Assembly (NCBI GenBank): GCA_903813345.2
Contig: CAIIXF020000011.1
Location: 23,862,166 to 23,926,165, forward strand
Source: Owenia fusiformis
Taxonomy: Eukaryota; Annelida; Polychaeta; Sabellida; Oweniidae
Reading direction: 5' to 3'
DNA length: 64,000 bases
The notes beneath the pieces are model-generated. The model was not told the DNA's origin. It saw only the letters and a list, made by a program, of their open reading frames with translations, and ran no database searches. The translations under genes were made by a program, and so were the position numbers. Of the stretch, positions 13,201-28,200 are shown one piece after another. Positions within the stretch are counted from its first letter, which is position 1, and each line of letters begins with the position of its first letter.

Positions 13201-16200
13201 GTGTTGCTAGAGCTTTGAGCTCTGAGGCAGGCCATGGGAAATTATTCAGTAACACAGTAAAACCTGTCTAATCTGAATAGCCACTTGGACTGGCCAAGAG
13301 TGGTCAGATTAGCAGGTGTTCACTTTTCAAGTTTTTAACATGGAAGTCTTTGGAAGATTAAAAGTGACCAAAACAGTATTCCTAGCTATGGAGAGGTGTT
13401 CATTGACGTCTTTCATCATACTGTACAGTGCTCTCCTTATGCGTCGGACCATGGGACAAATCCGACTACTTTCGCTCTGGGCCGACCAGACTGTCAGTCC
13501 GAGTGTCCGGAGTAAAAATACTTACCAAATTATAGTCCAAACTTCGGTCCGATTGTCCTTTCATCTGTCCCCAGGGATATGACTGTAGTACAACTCATTG
13601 TCAGCGGTAAATTGCAAAAAAACTTCAAATATTTCAGAATATTTTCAACAATTCACGTTTCCGGTTGGTGTTGTTTTTTGTTTTCTCTTTGGAGAGTAAA
13701 GGCGCCACCTGGCGAGCGAAACTACTGTTCAAAAATTGGAAGTTTTCCATTGTTTTTCAATTTAAAAAATGATTACGTTAAATATCTGGCTGTGAATGCA
13801 TTAATTCAATGCAGCATAGTACAGTACTGTTTTTACAGTGCTGTACAGTACTGTTTTTGAACATTCGTCCAAAAATCTAATTAAAAGAATTGCTAAGTAT
13901 TAAAATCAAAATGACAATTTTATTGGAAGTGATCTGAAAATCAATATTGGACCAATTCTAGACATCTAAAGTTATATCTGAACTACCCATTAGTCATGAG
14001 GTCAATACTCATTTACTTGCCAACTGGCAGGCATGTTCTAATCAGTGGACTGGCCCCAAGAAAAGATGGACTGGACTCTGGGCCATCTTTTAGACATTTG
14101 CTTCACAAAATTACTAAAAAGTGGACTTAACCCTCTATACTCCATTATGGGGCCACACTTTAGGTTTTCTGTAAGTATTTTGACTAAAAGATGGCCTCAA
14201 ACAATACTTATCTAAAATTGAATTGAACTTATCAATATCATTATCCCAGCAAATGAAGTTCGATAGGGATGTCACGAAGCCCTCCATTTGTCAAGTCCTT
14301 TTCCCAAGTACAAGAAAAAATATGTGGATTTTTAAATATCTTCCTTTCAAATTAAAAAGATGGAATTTAGAATGTTTGACCACCAAGGGTCGAGCACAGA
14401 CGCACATTTCATGATTAGCGGGATGAGTAGACGGTGTTTATCTAAAATATAGCTTTGTTACATGCAAGAGGAAGGCATTTTAGTGTAGATTTGAGAGCAG
14501 GGGCGTAGTCAGCTTTCAGTCAGGGGGGTGCGATCGCCAAATTTTTGGGTTTCAATCAAGTGGTTGGCATGAACGTGGCATAAGCAAGGCAAAACAAAAA
14601 AATAAGATCTGTTTTGGATTTTACAAAAATTGATGCAATTTTGCTCAAAATTGAGCTAGAAGCTTAAAAAAGCATTTTAAAGCTCTTTTCTTCCACTATC
14701 TAATGGTTCTATTTTTATTGGTTATGGAGGGGATGCGACCCATCACACCCCCCTGGCTATGGAGAGATTGTGTTACCCGTAAGCAATTCACTCATAAGGA
14801 ATGGGATATTGTTTCATATAATATATTTGTTCTCTCATTAATATGCTACTGATCTCCAGATGGCAGGTTTCTAAATTAATCCAGTTGTTTCTTCCATTCT
14901 AACTTATTAACAAGAACACAAACATGTACAATATGTCCATACCAATGGATGGTCCTCGAGTTTTTATCCCCAATGCCCAATTCTTTAATAAGTTGAAAAT
15001 ACATGATTTTAGGTAAAAAAATCAAAATTGCAACATCTGCCAGAATGCCCCAAAACTAATCAGTTTGAGATTTTCATACAAAGAATCACATCTGAAAAGT
15101 TGAATTCAATCTTTCAAATGGTTCATCTGTAAACGTGTAGATAAGTCTTTGCACACAAGATTCAGGATGGAAGATCCAAAATGATCGCCTTATCATTTAC
15201 CCAGAATGCTTAAAATCATCCCTGAAATTTTAAAGTTTAAAAATTTTTAAATTTTAAAAGACATGGCAGATTGATATTAAGTTAAAGTTCAGCATTTATC
15301 CAAGTTTCAGTGTGATAATTTGGATCACTAGTCGAATTATGAAGCAAAAAAGTGAATGTATGATTCCTGTATGTTCATGTATAACTCAGTAATACTATGT
15401 ATGCCAGATAATCCATTTGAGCATCGCTATATCCAAAAAAGACATGCTAACTACTGAACTATATTCATCATGTCCATGTACCCATTGTGTGAATATCAAG
15501 TGTGGTCATTTCCATAAATATTATGAAGCATGTAAATTTGAGATTTTAGAGATAAAGTATGTAAAGGTATTATTACCACATGCAATTCAACACTTATGGA
15601 TTTTCATTTAGGTGCGGAAACTGACTTTTATCAATAAGTGAAAATATATAATTTCTTTGTTACCAGCCAGCCTGAAAAAATATATAATAAATAAAAGTGA
15701 TAGTTTTGATAAAAGTTAAATTACCAAAATTAGCAATAGATTTGATAATTATCAATTGTTTTTATAAATTATCAGATAATGCTAATTTCACACGGGCCCT
15801 TTTCCATGAAACATTTGCTAGAAATAGTTACCAATAAAAGTGATAGTTTTGATGTAACTAAAATTATAACTGTTAGTTATAGTTTTGATAATTATTAATA
15901 TTATCTGATATTATCAGATGAACATTTTTCCTAACTTTCTTGATTTAGTGAAAATATGACAATTAGTACCTACCGGACCTACCTCCATATCTCCCTGCCA
16001 TTAAGAGTCGACCCTTTTAAAGGAATGATAAATATTTCTGATATAGTTACAAAACAAAAAAATGAATGGTTTTATATTGGTCATTTTACAAAAATATAAC
16101 TTAACACTACGCCATGTTTTTTTCATTTTCATAAAATATATACTGAAGGATTTAAACTACTGACTGCAAACTTCTATGATATTTTCAGTAAGGGAACATT

Positions 16201-19200
16201 TTATATCAATTGGAATTCACATCTGTCCTTACAAATTGATAATAAGTAAATTTAATCAATTGTTTTACCATTTTACCCCCCCCCCTCTCCAAATTAAATT
16301 GAGTTAAGGTTGGTTGTCCAGCCCCTGGGTTCAACATTATAACATGAGTAGCTTCACTTTTCAAAATATATAGTCAACATTTGTCAGGGAAACAACAAAG
16401 ATATTTAGGTGGGGTGCAGATGAGTGTTAGGTAGATTGTCGGCTAGATTGTCCCCATTGAGAAGAATGTGAAGGATAATTTAAGTTTGACAAATTATGCA
16501 AATTTTTTACAAGTGTGGTCATACTAAAATTATAAAGCATGTCAATTTTAGATTTTAGAGATGAAGTATGAGAGCCTTGTAATTCAGCTCTTCCAGATTT
16601 ACTCTGCCTTAAACTTACAATGGAATGCTATTGATTCTGATATATTTACAAAAAATGACGTAACTTCATAATTTTCTTCAACAATAGAATTCAACTATAT
16701 CTAGTTCTTTTATTTTTTTGCAAATCACAGCTTAAAACTAATGTTTGCAAACTCCTCCAACATAATCATTTAATAGGGTAAATTCTATATCAATTGGGAT
16801 ACACATATACCCTTACCAACTGCAAGTTGCGGAAAAGTTTGCAATTAATTTTTTTTAGCATTGATTACCCCCACCTCTCAACATTGAGCTGTCTCGAGGC
16901 TGTTTTGGGGTCATGTAAAGTTATGAAATCAGAGCTTCATTGTTTGTGATAATTGTTACAATGACAAAATGATATCAAATTTTTAAGGGATACTAAGATA
17001 CAATAGTTGATGGTGTCAGGTACAGATTGTATCACTTGATAAGGTTTTATGATTCTATTAGGCATGCATCTTGGGTGGGTTGGATCACTCAGTACCATCC
17101 TTTTACTTAACCCTTTATACTCCAGTTTGAAGCCACTTTTTAGTCATTCTTTTATCAAAATACCTAAACAGTGGCCTTTGTATCAGTCCACCTTTTAGTC
17201 ATTTTAACCACACAATGACTAAACAATGGATAAGGCCACAGAGTCCACTAAATCGGAGCCAGCACACCTTTTAGAACATGCCCAACTGGCATGATGTTGA
17301 ATTTTGTATGAGCACCTCAGGCATTTGAATCACAATGAATCACTCAAAAGTGTAATGATGTTTTACCTGGTATATGGGGAAGTAACCTATCAATATCACA
17401 TGAAATGTAAACAGAGGTTGAGTTAACATTTCTTGATCATTGGAATAGGCTGACTATCTTGAAACCCTAAGTTATCTCACTCTCTAAAAGCATGAAAACG
17501 TGAGAGTTCATTTCATTCCACTCTTTCAAATATCATTTTGGGTTTCTATACATTTTTTGGAACTGTAACTGACTAACTGTAATGCATATAAGGTAGCTCA
17601 TTAACCCCTTCTACATTTTTGAGAATTTAAAGATAACTATAAAATGATCAAATTAAAATTCTGAAGGTTAATTGCAAGATTAAGATAATCAGGTAATTTT
17701 CTTTTCAGGAATTTTGCAATGTTACCATGTTAGCATGTAATTCCAATAATTGTACTTTTTTTATTTTGTTTTGCATGTTCTCAGAAATTCTAATGAAACT
17801 TCTGAAAGAACATTTTATCATCATCTATAATGATAGGTGCATAGGAATTCTCAGGAGAATAACATGGTTCTAGCACCCTAAAAATATCATAATTAACCTT
17901 TGCCTGAATGAATTAAAAATATGTTCAAATATTTTGAATTAGACCCAATATAGATAAGTGCTAGGCTTCTCATTAATGATGGTGATGTTGATCATGATTA
18001 GACCTGAAGCAAACGCCTAATGTCAGGTGAATATGTAATTTTTTTACTAAATCATTTTTGGTTAATTTTGAAGGACAATAATGATTTGTTTATTCAAGTG
18101 TAAAACACTGTATTTTCCATCACTGAATCTTTTCAATTCAAATACCATACACTATCACCCAAAGTTGTTTTTTTCAAATTCATAGTCACTTAAAATTCAG
18201 GAACTTTCTACCTAATCTGATCTCAAAATATGTAAAACTTTACTTACTGGATATTTATCTGTAATTGAAGTGCTACGGCAAATGTTTGATGCTTTTGCTC
18301 TTGCGACTTGTATTCTCTTATGAACATCTACAAAAACATCTGTCTCATCAATGATTTCTTCTTGGATCAGTTCTTCCATCACATCTTCTAGGGTGATGAT
18401 ACCAACTACCTTCTGGAAATAAAACAGGAAAAGTTTAGATCTTTTTTTAAAATTCAAAACAGATAAAATCAGATAACCAAATATGCAGAAACTAGGTTTT
18501 AAAGTTAGTTGACATTGATTAAGCCAATTTGAAAGACAACTGTTCAAATAAATAATAAATAGTACCATGGGTACTGGGCTCACATGGTGTTGCTCAAAAG
18601 TGAATGATGGCTAAAATAGCAGAAAATGATACAATTTTTGCTGATTTTTTGTAACAAATTATATCATACAACTACTCTTTACAGTGGCATGGCTTTTTAC
18701 AATGCAGGACACCTGAAATTATTTGTAAAGCTAGGAAATGGGCCAAAAGTGAATTTCGCAAGACAAAAATGGCAACTTTTGATAATAGGCCAGCTTTTGA
18801 AGCAGGAGTCATAGGGGAGTTTTTTGTATTGATGTTGAACAAAAAAAAACTTAAAACGGGAATTCTAACAACGCAGGTTTTTAAGCAAATGGTCCAAAAG
18901 TGAATTTTGCGAGACAGATGGACAAATCAATGTTAACTAAATGACTGAAAATAAAAAAACGGATATAACTTATTGCCTATTTTTGTAACAAAATTATTTC
19001 ATACAACCTTTTTTTACAATGTCATAGCTTTTTACAATGCAGGATACCTGAAATTATTTGTAAAGCTAGGAAATGGGCCAAAAGTGAATTTCACGAGACA
19101 AAAATGGCGACCATTTTGAAAATAGACAAGCTTTTGAACCAGAAGTCATAGGGGAGTTTTCTATATTGACGTTGATCAAAAATAACTTAAAATGGGAATC

Positions 19201-22200
19201 TTATCAGACGGATGGACGGAGGGACGGATGGACGGACAAGTGAGTGATTGCAATAGCTCACCATGTGAGCTAAAAACATAATAGCATGAATTTCAAATAA
19301 AGGAACATTTTATTCAGCATTGTAAAGGCTGAAAATTTGAAGGTCAATATATGTGATCATCAATCTATGTCACAATAACTATTATCTTAGTTTTCTCGAC
19401 GTACTATACATATTAATCATTCATTACCAAGTTACTAATGATGGACCACTTCTTTAAATCATCAACAGGTTCTAAATAATTAGTAATATCGGACCTTGAA
19501 TTCTAGACTTTTCTTAACCTGTAAATGATTCATCGATTCAAAACTAGTTGAAACACAAGGTCTAAAATGCCTGAAAAAATTAATTTGAGGATTAAAGGTC
19601 AACAGTTAAATTATGTCGACATATTTTAGATTTTTTTGCAATAAAAAAAAGATATATTTAGAGTGGGCATATACAGTATAGGGTGAATATCATAAAACCC
19701 ATATCTTTAATTGCAAAATTGACATTAGATGTCAGGAGTATAGTAGACAAAATAGAAATACACTTTTTATATGGATATAACTGTTAAATTTAGAAAGATG
19801 TCAGCTTTGTTGCTACATAGAATAAACAAAGAATCTTGCACTCTTTCAGAAATATACCCTGCTTGCAGAGTCTAGTTAAACTACACTCTGCCTAGTAGAT
19901 ACCATATTACAGTTTAGTAGCCCCGCCCCCGCGACGGGTACAGGTGACAGTTTGGGTAAATCACTTTTGACCTAGGCGCTGACCTTCCACCAATCAGCGA
20001 GCTTGAAGAAACATACGCCAAATGCGTTCTAATTAAATATGCGCATGTCATTGGTCAATTCCGGGCTCAAAGATGACGTCAGAATGACTGACCATATAAA
20101 GAACGTCGGTCAAATTTGGCCCACGAACACTGATTGGCGCGGTTAGTTCACAGGTTTATTTTAGTTTGAAAGAGTGAAGACGAAGCTCTCTTTTAAGAAG
20201 TGAAGTCAAACGAATGCAAAGGGTATCAGAAATAGGGAGAGTACTTATCAATTACTTCTATTTTGTTGCATCACATTTGTTCACTAGAAAAAGCAATACA
20301 TATAATTCAAAAATATTAATGGAACTGATGTTATTTTATATTTTGTGTTATTACTAATTCTAGTATACTTATAATTAGAACTAATTTGAAGAGCTCCATT
20401 TAAACAGAACAAATATATATCCTTAATGAAAAACAAATCTTAACTCCATTGGGCCCATTAAAACAAACTCCAAACATTTTAAAACACATCATTTATTTAC
20501 CAGGATTTGCAAAATTGATCAATGTATATTGGTAACTTAAAATTTGCAAATTGTTTTGTACAAACTAAAATCACTTACTCCTCTGTGTGATTCATCAGGG
20601 TGGTTGGGATCTGGTTGTTGCCCCCGTTCTTGTACTATAGCAAGATGACCTGCAAAACACATTCTTGTCAACTTATTTGAGATCACATATTAAAATTGCT
20701 CATATATTACCAGAGATGTATGCTATAACAATACTAAAATCCCTACTCAATAAACTTGAAAATCTGAAGATCGCACTCAGCTGCTTAATCTCTATATATT
20801 TCCGTGCATCCATTCAAAATAATTAGGTTGATTATAATTCTTCTTGGATCACTATATCCTGATTTATCCTATGCCAAGTAGAGTTTTAGGGAGATGAGTT
20901 GGTAAGATATATCTCGTATCCTGATTTTGAGGTTTCCATATCCTGAGCCTCCATATCTCCCGCCATATCTCCCGCTCCAGGGCATATCTTCCCGCTTCGA
21001 AAAATTGAAAAAAAGAAAAAATGTGAAAAAATAACAAATTCAAAAAAAGAAAAAAACAGAAAAATTGAAAAAATTGAAAAAAAATTGAAAAATGTGAAAA
21101 AAAATTGAAAAAATTGAAAGAAAATTAAAAAACTACTTGGTATAGGATAAAGCAGTTATGTACGGTCGGTTTGGATATTGGGCTCATCCCTCGTGAGATC
21201 TCCCTCTGGATAAACCCCATATCCAAAACCTCCCAGTACATAACCCTTATTTACCTAATCCTTTCATATTTTCACATGTTGTAGAAGAAGGTTTAAAATT
21301 TTTGTCTAAGGTCTAAAAATTTGGTACCATACATTTTTCTTAATCTTGAAATTTGCAGAAATTATAACCTTTAACAAAACATTACTGAAAAATCGATAAA
21401 ATGTGAACTTCAACATCTATGATCTTCAACCCTTCAAGAATCTTCCTGTGGAAACTTTTTTAGCCGCAGTCTGAAAAAGCTAATGTATTCTGACTTTGGT
21501 TTGGTTTTGAATCCTGCACATTATGGTGTAAAAATTAGCATCCTGCCTCTGTTAGTTGCAAAGCTATTGTGATCCAAAGAAATTTTCTAAGTTTCCAAAG
21601 ATGAAATCATCTTCCATTGAAATCGCAACATACCGCTTTATGGTCTTAAAATGTCAATATCTTCATTAATCATGGACCAATTCTAATGAAATATGGCTCA
21701 TAACACTGAATATTAGATTTCATTTTGATTTTTTGTAAGATATTTGTACGGAGAGCTTCTCATATTTTGGGTAACATGGGGTAACTTTGCCCTCTCTAAC
21801 CGTTTATGTAGGTAACATGAGCCTTATCTGTTGAATGGTTAAAACTGCTTCAAAATGATCAAAAAAGGTGTGAAATGTGTTTTCTGCCCAAATAGTGTCC
21901 AATTTCTCATATGGTATGGTTTAAAGGACAACTGAAATAGCTTTGCTCAACTTGCAGCTACAAAAATGCGGTTTTCTCCATTGTAAGCCCAAGGTAGAGT
22001 TCTTGCGATAGCCATTATAAAATAAAATAAATGTTAGATAACTTCCAACGGTCATAGATAACGAAATAAAACTAACTGATCAATCAAATTGGCCCCCACG
22101 TGATTAGTAACGTCATATACAAAATATAACTTTGGTTTATTGGTTCCTTAGTAATCACAACGTCACGGCAACCATAGGATTGTTGTGTAAACAAATAACA

Positions 22201-25200
22201 AAACAGTTCGGCATTATGACGTCATGATCTAATGGACCAAAACGGGCCACGTGGGGACAAGTGAGAGATCACGTGGGGGCCAATAACGTCACAACCAATT
22301 CAAATATTGCTTATTAAGCAGCTATAACGATCGTAAGAGTGAAATAATTTTCACACTACTGATGAGAAAACATGTCCAAATACATTTATCAAAAAATTAT
22401 ATTGATTCCTTTAGGTTAAAAATACCATTTCATATCTGCTTTAAAGGAGGAGGGAAGGTATCGCAACATAATTCAGACAGTTATATGTTGGATTTTGGCT
22501 TTCTTCTGAGGATTAAACAGGTGCATACATTAAGCCAATGCATTATCTCCAGGAAAAGCACTAATAGAGATGATAACATAATTTAAACTTTGAGACAGGG
22601 AAGATGAAATCAACCCACCCACATGATTCTCCTGAAATGTTGTCCTGATTTTTAATCCCTTTGGCTTTCCACCCTTGCTTTTCCAATTTTTGTTGCATCA
22701 ATATGTTGCATTTTGACACAAAGTTAATCCCTTTAAAGCATTCTCACCTCCAGGTATCTGATCGATGCTCCGGCATCCACTAAACTCAGATTGATATTTA
22801 TCTGATAAAATATTTGTACTTTCAGGATAAATTTGTGCAAGATTTGTTCATGAAAAGTCCCGGTGAAAAGTGTACTTGTTTTTGACTGCGCATAATAATA
22901 AGCTAACAGGGCTGTCGTTGATTGGTCAAATTGTACTGACATAAACATTGGGTCGGTAAAGCACTTGGCGTTCTCTTGGGTACAAAGGTTATAATAGAAA
23001 TCAAGATAAGCAAAAGAGACCGACTAGGGCAAGGCTGCGCAAAACCCTCAGTGCCTAGATATATTGCAACATGTAACGTTTCTGTAGTTTTTGGAATATC
23101 TAAAAATGCTCTCACCAGTTAATGAACTTAATTTACAAACACTATATAGCCTTGGTCACAGCAAAGCGTTGTCAAATGATACATATGTTAAATATTAAAT
23201 ACATGATATGTGAAGAGAACTGATACGTTTTTCTCTTGTCAGAACATCTAAAACAATCCAAACCAGGATATAAACTATAATTGCAGTGTACAGTAACTCA
23301 GTAGAATTCCAGTCAAACTTCAACTTATAAATAAGTCTCGTTGTGAGCATAAAGAATTCTGAAAATGTAGTGCATTTGAAAAGTCAAGTGTTACAAAGTC
23401 AAAGTCTATTACTTTTTGAATGTGCAGCATATATGACATGATCTGAATTAAGTTTTTGGCCAAGAAAAATAATAAAAATGGTAAATGCTATTTTGAGCCT
23501 TCCAAATATTAAAATACTGAACATATTGTAAAGGATAGACATAATATATCAAAGCCTGCAAATGAGGGTTTGACAAAAAATGACTATCAACAGATATAAC
23601 AAACAGCTGCAATAATTCAATAGCATATACATTTTTCCATTGATAAAGCAATAGGCTGCAACAAATGTGACTTTGTAACAAAGAAGCACTGGAGTATAAT
23701 CCTGGAATATAAAATAACAAATCATGATGCATCAATTCAAGCATTCAAGTTATTATTTGCATGGAAAAAAAACTAGATATGTAAAATTGAACAAGTTCAT
23801 TTAAGACTCCAGAATGGCTTAGTCTTGAGTCTAATAAAGCAATACCCTCTTAAATTGGATTAGTAAATACACAGCTGCAAAAAATAGTATATACAACAAA
23901 AAGACATGAAAATTATATTTGGAATATTAGTACCACAGTTTGGCAAACAATTGACACGAAGTCTTGCATAAGATCTTATAATTTTAAACCGTAAATATAT
24001 AAGGTACACTACAGTTACAGTGTAACGCCCATATGGTTTGATATGCAACCTTAAGGGCTGAATCAAAAATCAATATTTCAAAAAACAAATTCTAAATCCA
24101 TATTATAATTAGTCAATACCTGCTCTAAAAGAATATTTAGGAATTTTAGATGAGTGTCAGGCATTTCAGAGAGGCCTCAGTCACTCAGACTCGTCAATGT
24201 TATATAATATTTTAAGATATTTTGACTTTCTTGTATTTTATTTGCTATATTATTATTCCTTTAAATGCATGCATGATATCAGTTTTGTGAATGAGCCCTT
24301 AAGTAAATAGCAGTTTGAGCTGGTTCAAACTGGTAATATCATTCATATAAAATACTGCATACATGTAAGGGTAGTAAATGATTAATTTGGATATTCATGC
24401 TAACCCATTTTTTACTTTAAAAGACCATCTTCTCAAAAAGAAATTTAATAATCCAATTACAAAATTTCAGAAGATTGTTTTACGAAAAAAGTTTTGTATG
24501 AAACAAATAAATAAGGATGAACAATGGCACAAATACAAAATCATGTACTAAGTACTTACCACATACTATGGCTTTCTTATAAATCCAAATCGATACACAA
24601 TCCTCATTGTATCAAATGAAATACAAATGTTGAGTGAACATGTTGCTTATTCATAAGGGAGAAACTTGTTTTGCTATAACTCAACTGGTTTGTGTTATTT
24701 GCACATTGTCATCATCTCACAAACTAACGTCAAGTGTTACAAATCAATATTTCGTATTTTTGGGGAATACCCCATCTGTATGAGATGTCAATAATAGCAC
24801 TGTGACATAAAATACAGGACGCCATTTTTGTTTACTAGCAACCAGGCATTTATAAATGTAGGATTTAAAAGAATTTCAATGCAATTTGTTAATGCACAAA
24901 TTTTTTCTAAATCTTTAGCAGCCACAGCAGTGCTTTATTGTTTAAGTTTGAGAAGGTTGTAATTTTTATGATAATATGTTTGATACACTGGTATTAACTC
25001 TCAAACTTTCTCTATTTCAGATTTGCTGATCACTGACTAGGTCTCCTCCTTACGGTATTCAAGCAACAATAACATTAAGATAAGATACCCCGGCTGAAAA
25101 GATACATCTACCTAAGATTCTTCCAGAGATATTGAGAAATTGAGGTAAGAGTCATTATTGGATCAAGAAGAATGTTCTTAGAGCAAGGTTACTTACCTCT

Positions 25201-28200
25201 CAGGGTTTTTTAACGTGTCGAACAATCATCATGGATGCAGTTTTATACTTTAACCATCCTCAGATTTGAGGTATGGTACCTGCATGCACTGTAATGTTTT
25301 ATGCTACATCACTACACACTATGACTGAACCAGATATAGGCAGAAACGCCACTGTTCATATTTCAAATCAATGTATGGCAGAAATATTGTTTCAGTTCAG
25401 CCATATGATCAATAAAAGTCTCTCAGCAATTCAACAATAAAGATATATGTCAGTCATGGACCAATACAGTAGAGGTTCATCTCTACATGGAGATAGGGCT
25501 TTACTATGCTGAGAGCGTACTCCTCTTTTTTACAGCCTTACATTATTTTAACATTTCATTATAAAGCTATGGATTTTAATAAAAGTCAAAACAGATTGAT
25601 GATATCATTGAAGTGGTACTCAATGCATATCACTATTCAATATTCAAACTACTGGTTTTCACAGGTGATAAGTGTACTGGCTGCACTTATATTATGAGGA
25701 TGTAGTGACAAATACATAGACATGGGGAAATCATAATCATTTTCTTGCGACAATTTTGAAAATCAGCAAATTCTGCATGAAATCCTGAATACCACGATAA
25801 ATTCTGTAAGGGTGACAGCTTCACCTGAACTGATATTGCAGGGAATTCAAATTTTGTGACATATTAGATAAAATCTTTAAGTGCAAAAAGGGGAAGTTTG
25901 AGAATTTTCAACATATACTCTTACTACTCTATACTACTTCTCAAGCAAAGCTCCTATATCTCTAGACATCAGTTTATAAAATCTGAAGTAAATCCATCCA
26001 ATGGTATTTGAGTTATCAAAGATTACCTTTTATATGAAAAATGGCAGCCATTTTGAAATTCAGCTGACACCTTTGAAATTTCTTCTGAAGCAGATCTCCT
26101 TTTTCCCTAACATCAGCATTTAAAATTGGAACCAAATCCATGCACTCGTATTTCAGTTTTCAATGAAGATGTTCTTTTTTACGAAAAATGGCGGCCATTT
26201 TGAAATTCGGTAGCCATCTTGAAAATATCTTCTTGGGCAGAACTTCTTTGTCTCTTGGCATCAGCATATACAATTTGAAAAAAATCCATCAACTGATATT
26301 CGAGTTATCAAAGCTTACATTCTTTTCTGAAAAATGGCGGCCATTTTAAAATTTAGCTGCTGTTGTGTTATTCATATAAGGTATGAGGTTCCATATCCAT
26401 CCGCCAAAAGGTATGACCCCTATATAGTCCATTTAAAAACCAGTGGTATTGTTCTAAATAACACTATAGTTGGCTTCTAGGGTACCTAGTATGCCACTAT
26501 TTGGTATCAAAATAAAGAGGAGGAGTTCAACTTTCATTTGAATAACGAAAATAGCGATGTAGGTCAAAAATAGTTCCGATTTGAGCATGTTTACTACGCG
26601 TTTGCCCGTCATATCAGAATTGAGGAAGTGGTGACAAACGCGAGTTACAATAAATAGATGCTGATATCTCAAAAAGTAACCTGACTCCCTATAATTTGAT
26701 GTAGATCAATCAAACCCCTATATGAACAGGTACATTTTGATATATAACACTTAGTGGGGGTTAGCGTTTTATAGTTGGTCACAAACGCCATATGTGCAGA
26801 GTGTTGTTATGAATTTTCGAATTTGGTGTTGGATTACAGTACTCATACCATAACGATTGTGCTCATATATTGTGTTCATTTATCTCCAGTACCCTTTCAG
26901 GGTCTTCCGGTCATGTTAGCCATGTTGTGCATGTGGAAATATCAGTGGAATATATAATTACGATTAAACCCTTATAAATGATGTTATGTTATGTATATAT
27001 GAGTTATCAACGTAACAGCTGCCATCTTGGAAATCCCTTTTCGAGCAGAGCTCATATGTCCAAAAAAGGGCCGCCATTTTAAATTGGGCTGCCATATTGA
27101 AAGTTTCTTCTCAAGCAGAGGTCCTACACCCATAAGGCATGACCTATAAAATTTGAATGAAATCTGTCAACCAGTATTTGAGTTATTACCCGGACACAAG
27201 AATGGAGGGACAAACAGATGTACGGACAAACGGATGGACGGACAGTCAGCTTTTCTATATCCCCCTTGAACTTTGTTCGGTAAGATAAAGATCCACATAT
27301 AAAATGGAAGCATCATGGGGAAATGTCACAGGATATTTTACAGCACATGAGGCATGTTCAACCAATCAAGTAATGACAAACATGAGTGTCACAATGAGAT
27401 AACAGCTAACAGATAACTCCCAAGAGTAGAAAATCCCAATAAACAAGTGAATCAGACAACGCTCGCAGTAAATATCGTCCAACCTTTGTGTTTACACAGT
27501 CATATTTCAAAACTAAAGCAGTATTTTAAAAATCTAAAATGATACGATTGCGATTTAGAGTTTCTAGTTTTTGAATATCTACATTCGAAATATATTCATA
27601 TATAAATGAAAAAGTTGGTCCCAAGTAAAAATATGACTATAAAAAATCAAATGTCAATGTCAAATTGCGCGGACATATAAGTACAGCCATGCACGCTCTC
27701 CAAATGAATGACTCAAGCTATTATCCATTGATGGTAGTGGTTACATTATTGTTAACAGGATAAACTGCATCTGGAGGCATCAGTTCATAGAGTGCAATCG
27801 TGAGCGCTCGGAGCGGTGATCAAAATTTCGTCACTTTTTGATCACTGTGCATAAGATGGATTACTAAATAGCAGCACATGTTGCCAACTTGGTAGGGTCA
27901 GATTACTTTCCACAATATAGATACAACTGGCAAAAAATCACTTAATTTCTTGATTTAACAAGTATTTCCATTTGGATTAAGGTACAGCTGGAAAATAACA
28001 TTTTGGTAAAAAATTGCTATACCTTGCACATGTTATTTTCTGGTACAAAATAAAGTATGAAGGCATGCGATAATTTCCTTGCTTTTTCAGGAAAGTATCA
28101 TTACATTGTCTTCTTTTAGAATATCTGGTAAGAGTTCAATGGGAACTCCAGGGAATTCTGATATTTCACACTTTCTATTTTTCTGAATTTTCTTTCAAAG

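Larger units (their letters stand above)
1207..18247 (-). other. Intron 8 of the DUF21 gene
   Basis: 17.0 kb of intron, donor GTAAGT and acceptor TTTTCCAG. It holds the elements listed between 1615 and 17300. The remaining stretches (3784-4559, 5601-6909, 8234-9954, 10890-11322, 11441-12198, 12501-13254, 13721-14021, 16901-17104, 17301-18247) are AT-rich and show no open frame resembling a protein, no RNA gene and no clear repeat. Confidence 0.7.
18413..20578 (-). other. Intron 7 of the DUF21 gene
   Basis: Holds family B copy 1 and the promoter-like island. The stretches 19278-19914 and 20166-20578 show nothing recognisable. Confidence 0.7.

Noticed and set aside
13316-13860. Two adjacent plus-strand open frames with GC-richer sequence
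   Set aside because: No protein resemblance, and they run through a MITE and a CTCF-like site; wording such as TACAGTACTGTTTTTACAG is simple repeat.
25021-25144. Plus-strand exon between good splice signals
   Set aside because: All three frames contain stops, no partner exon was found, and it lies antisense in an intron. Could be a non-coding exon but is not supported.
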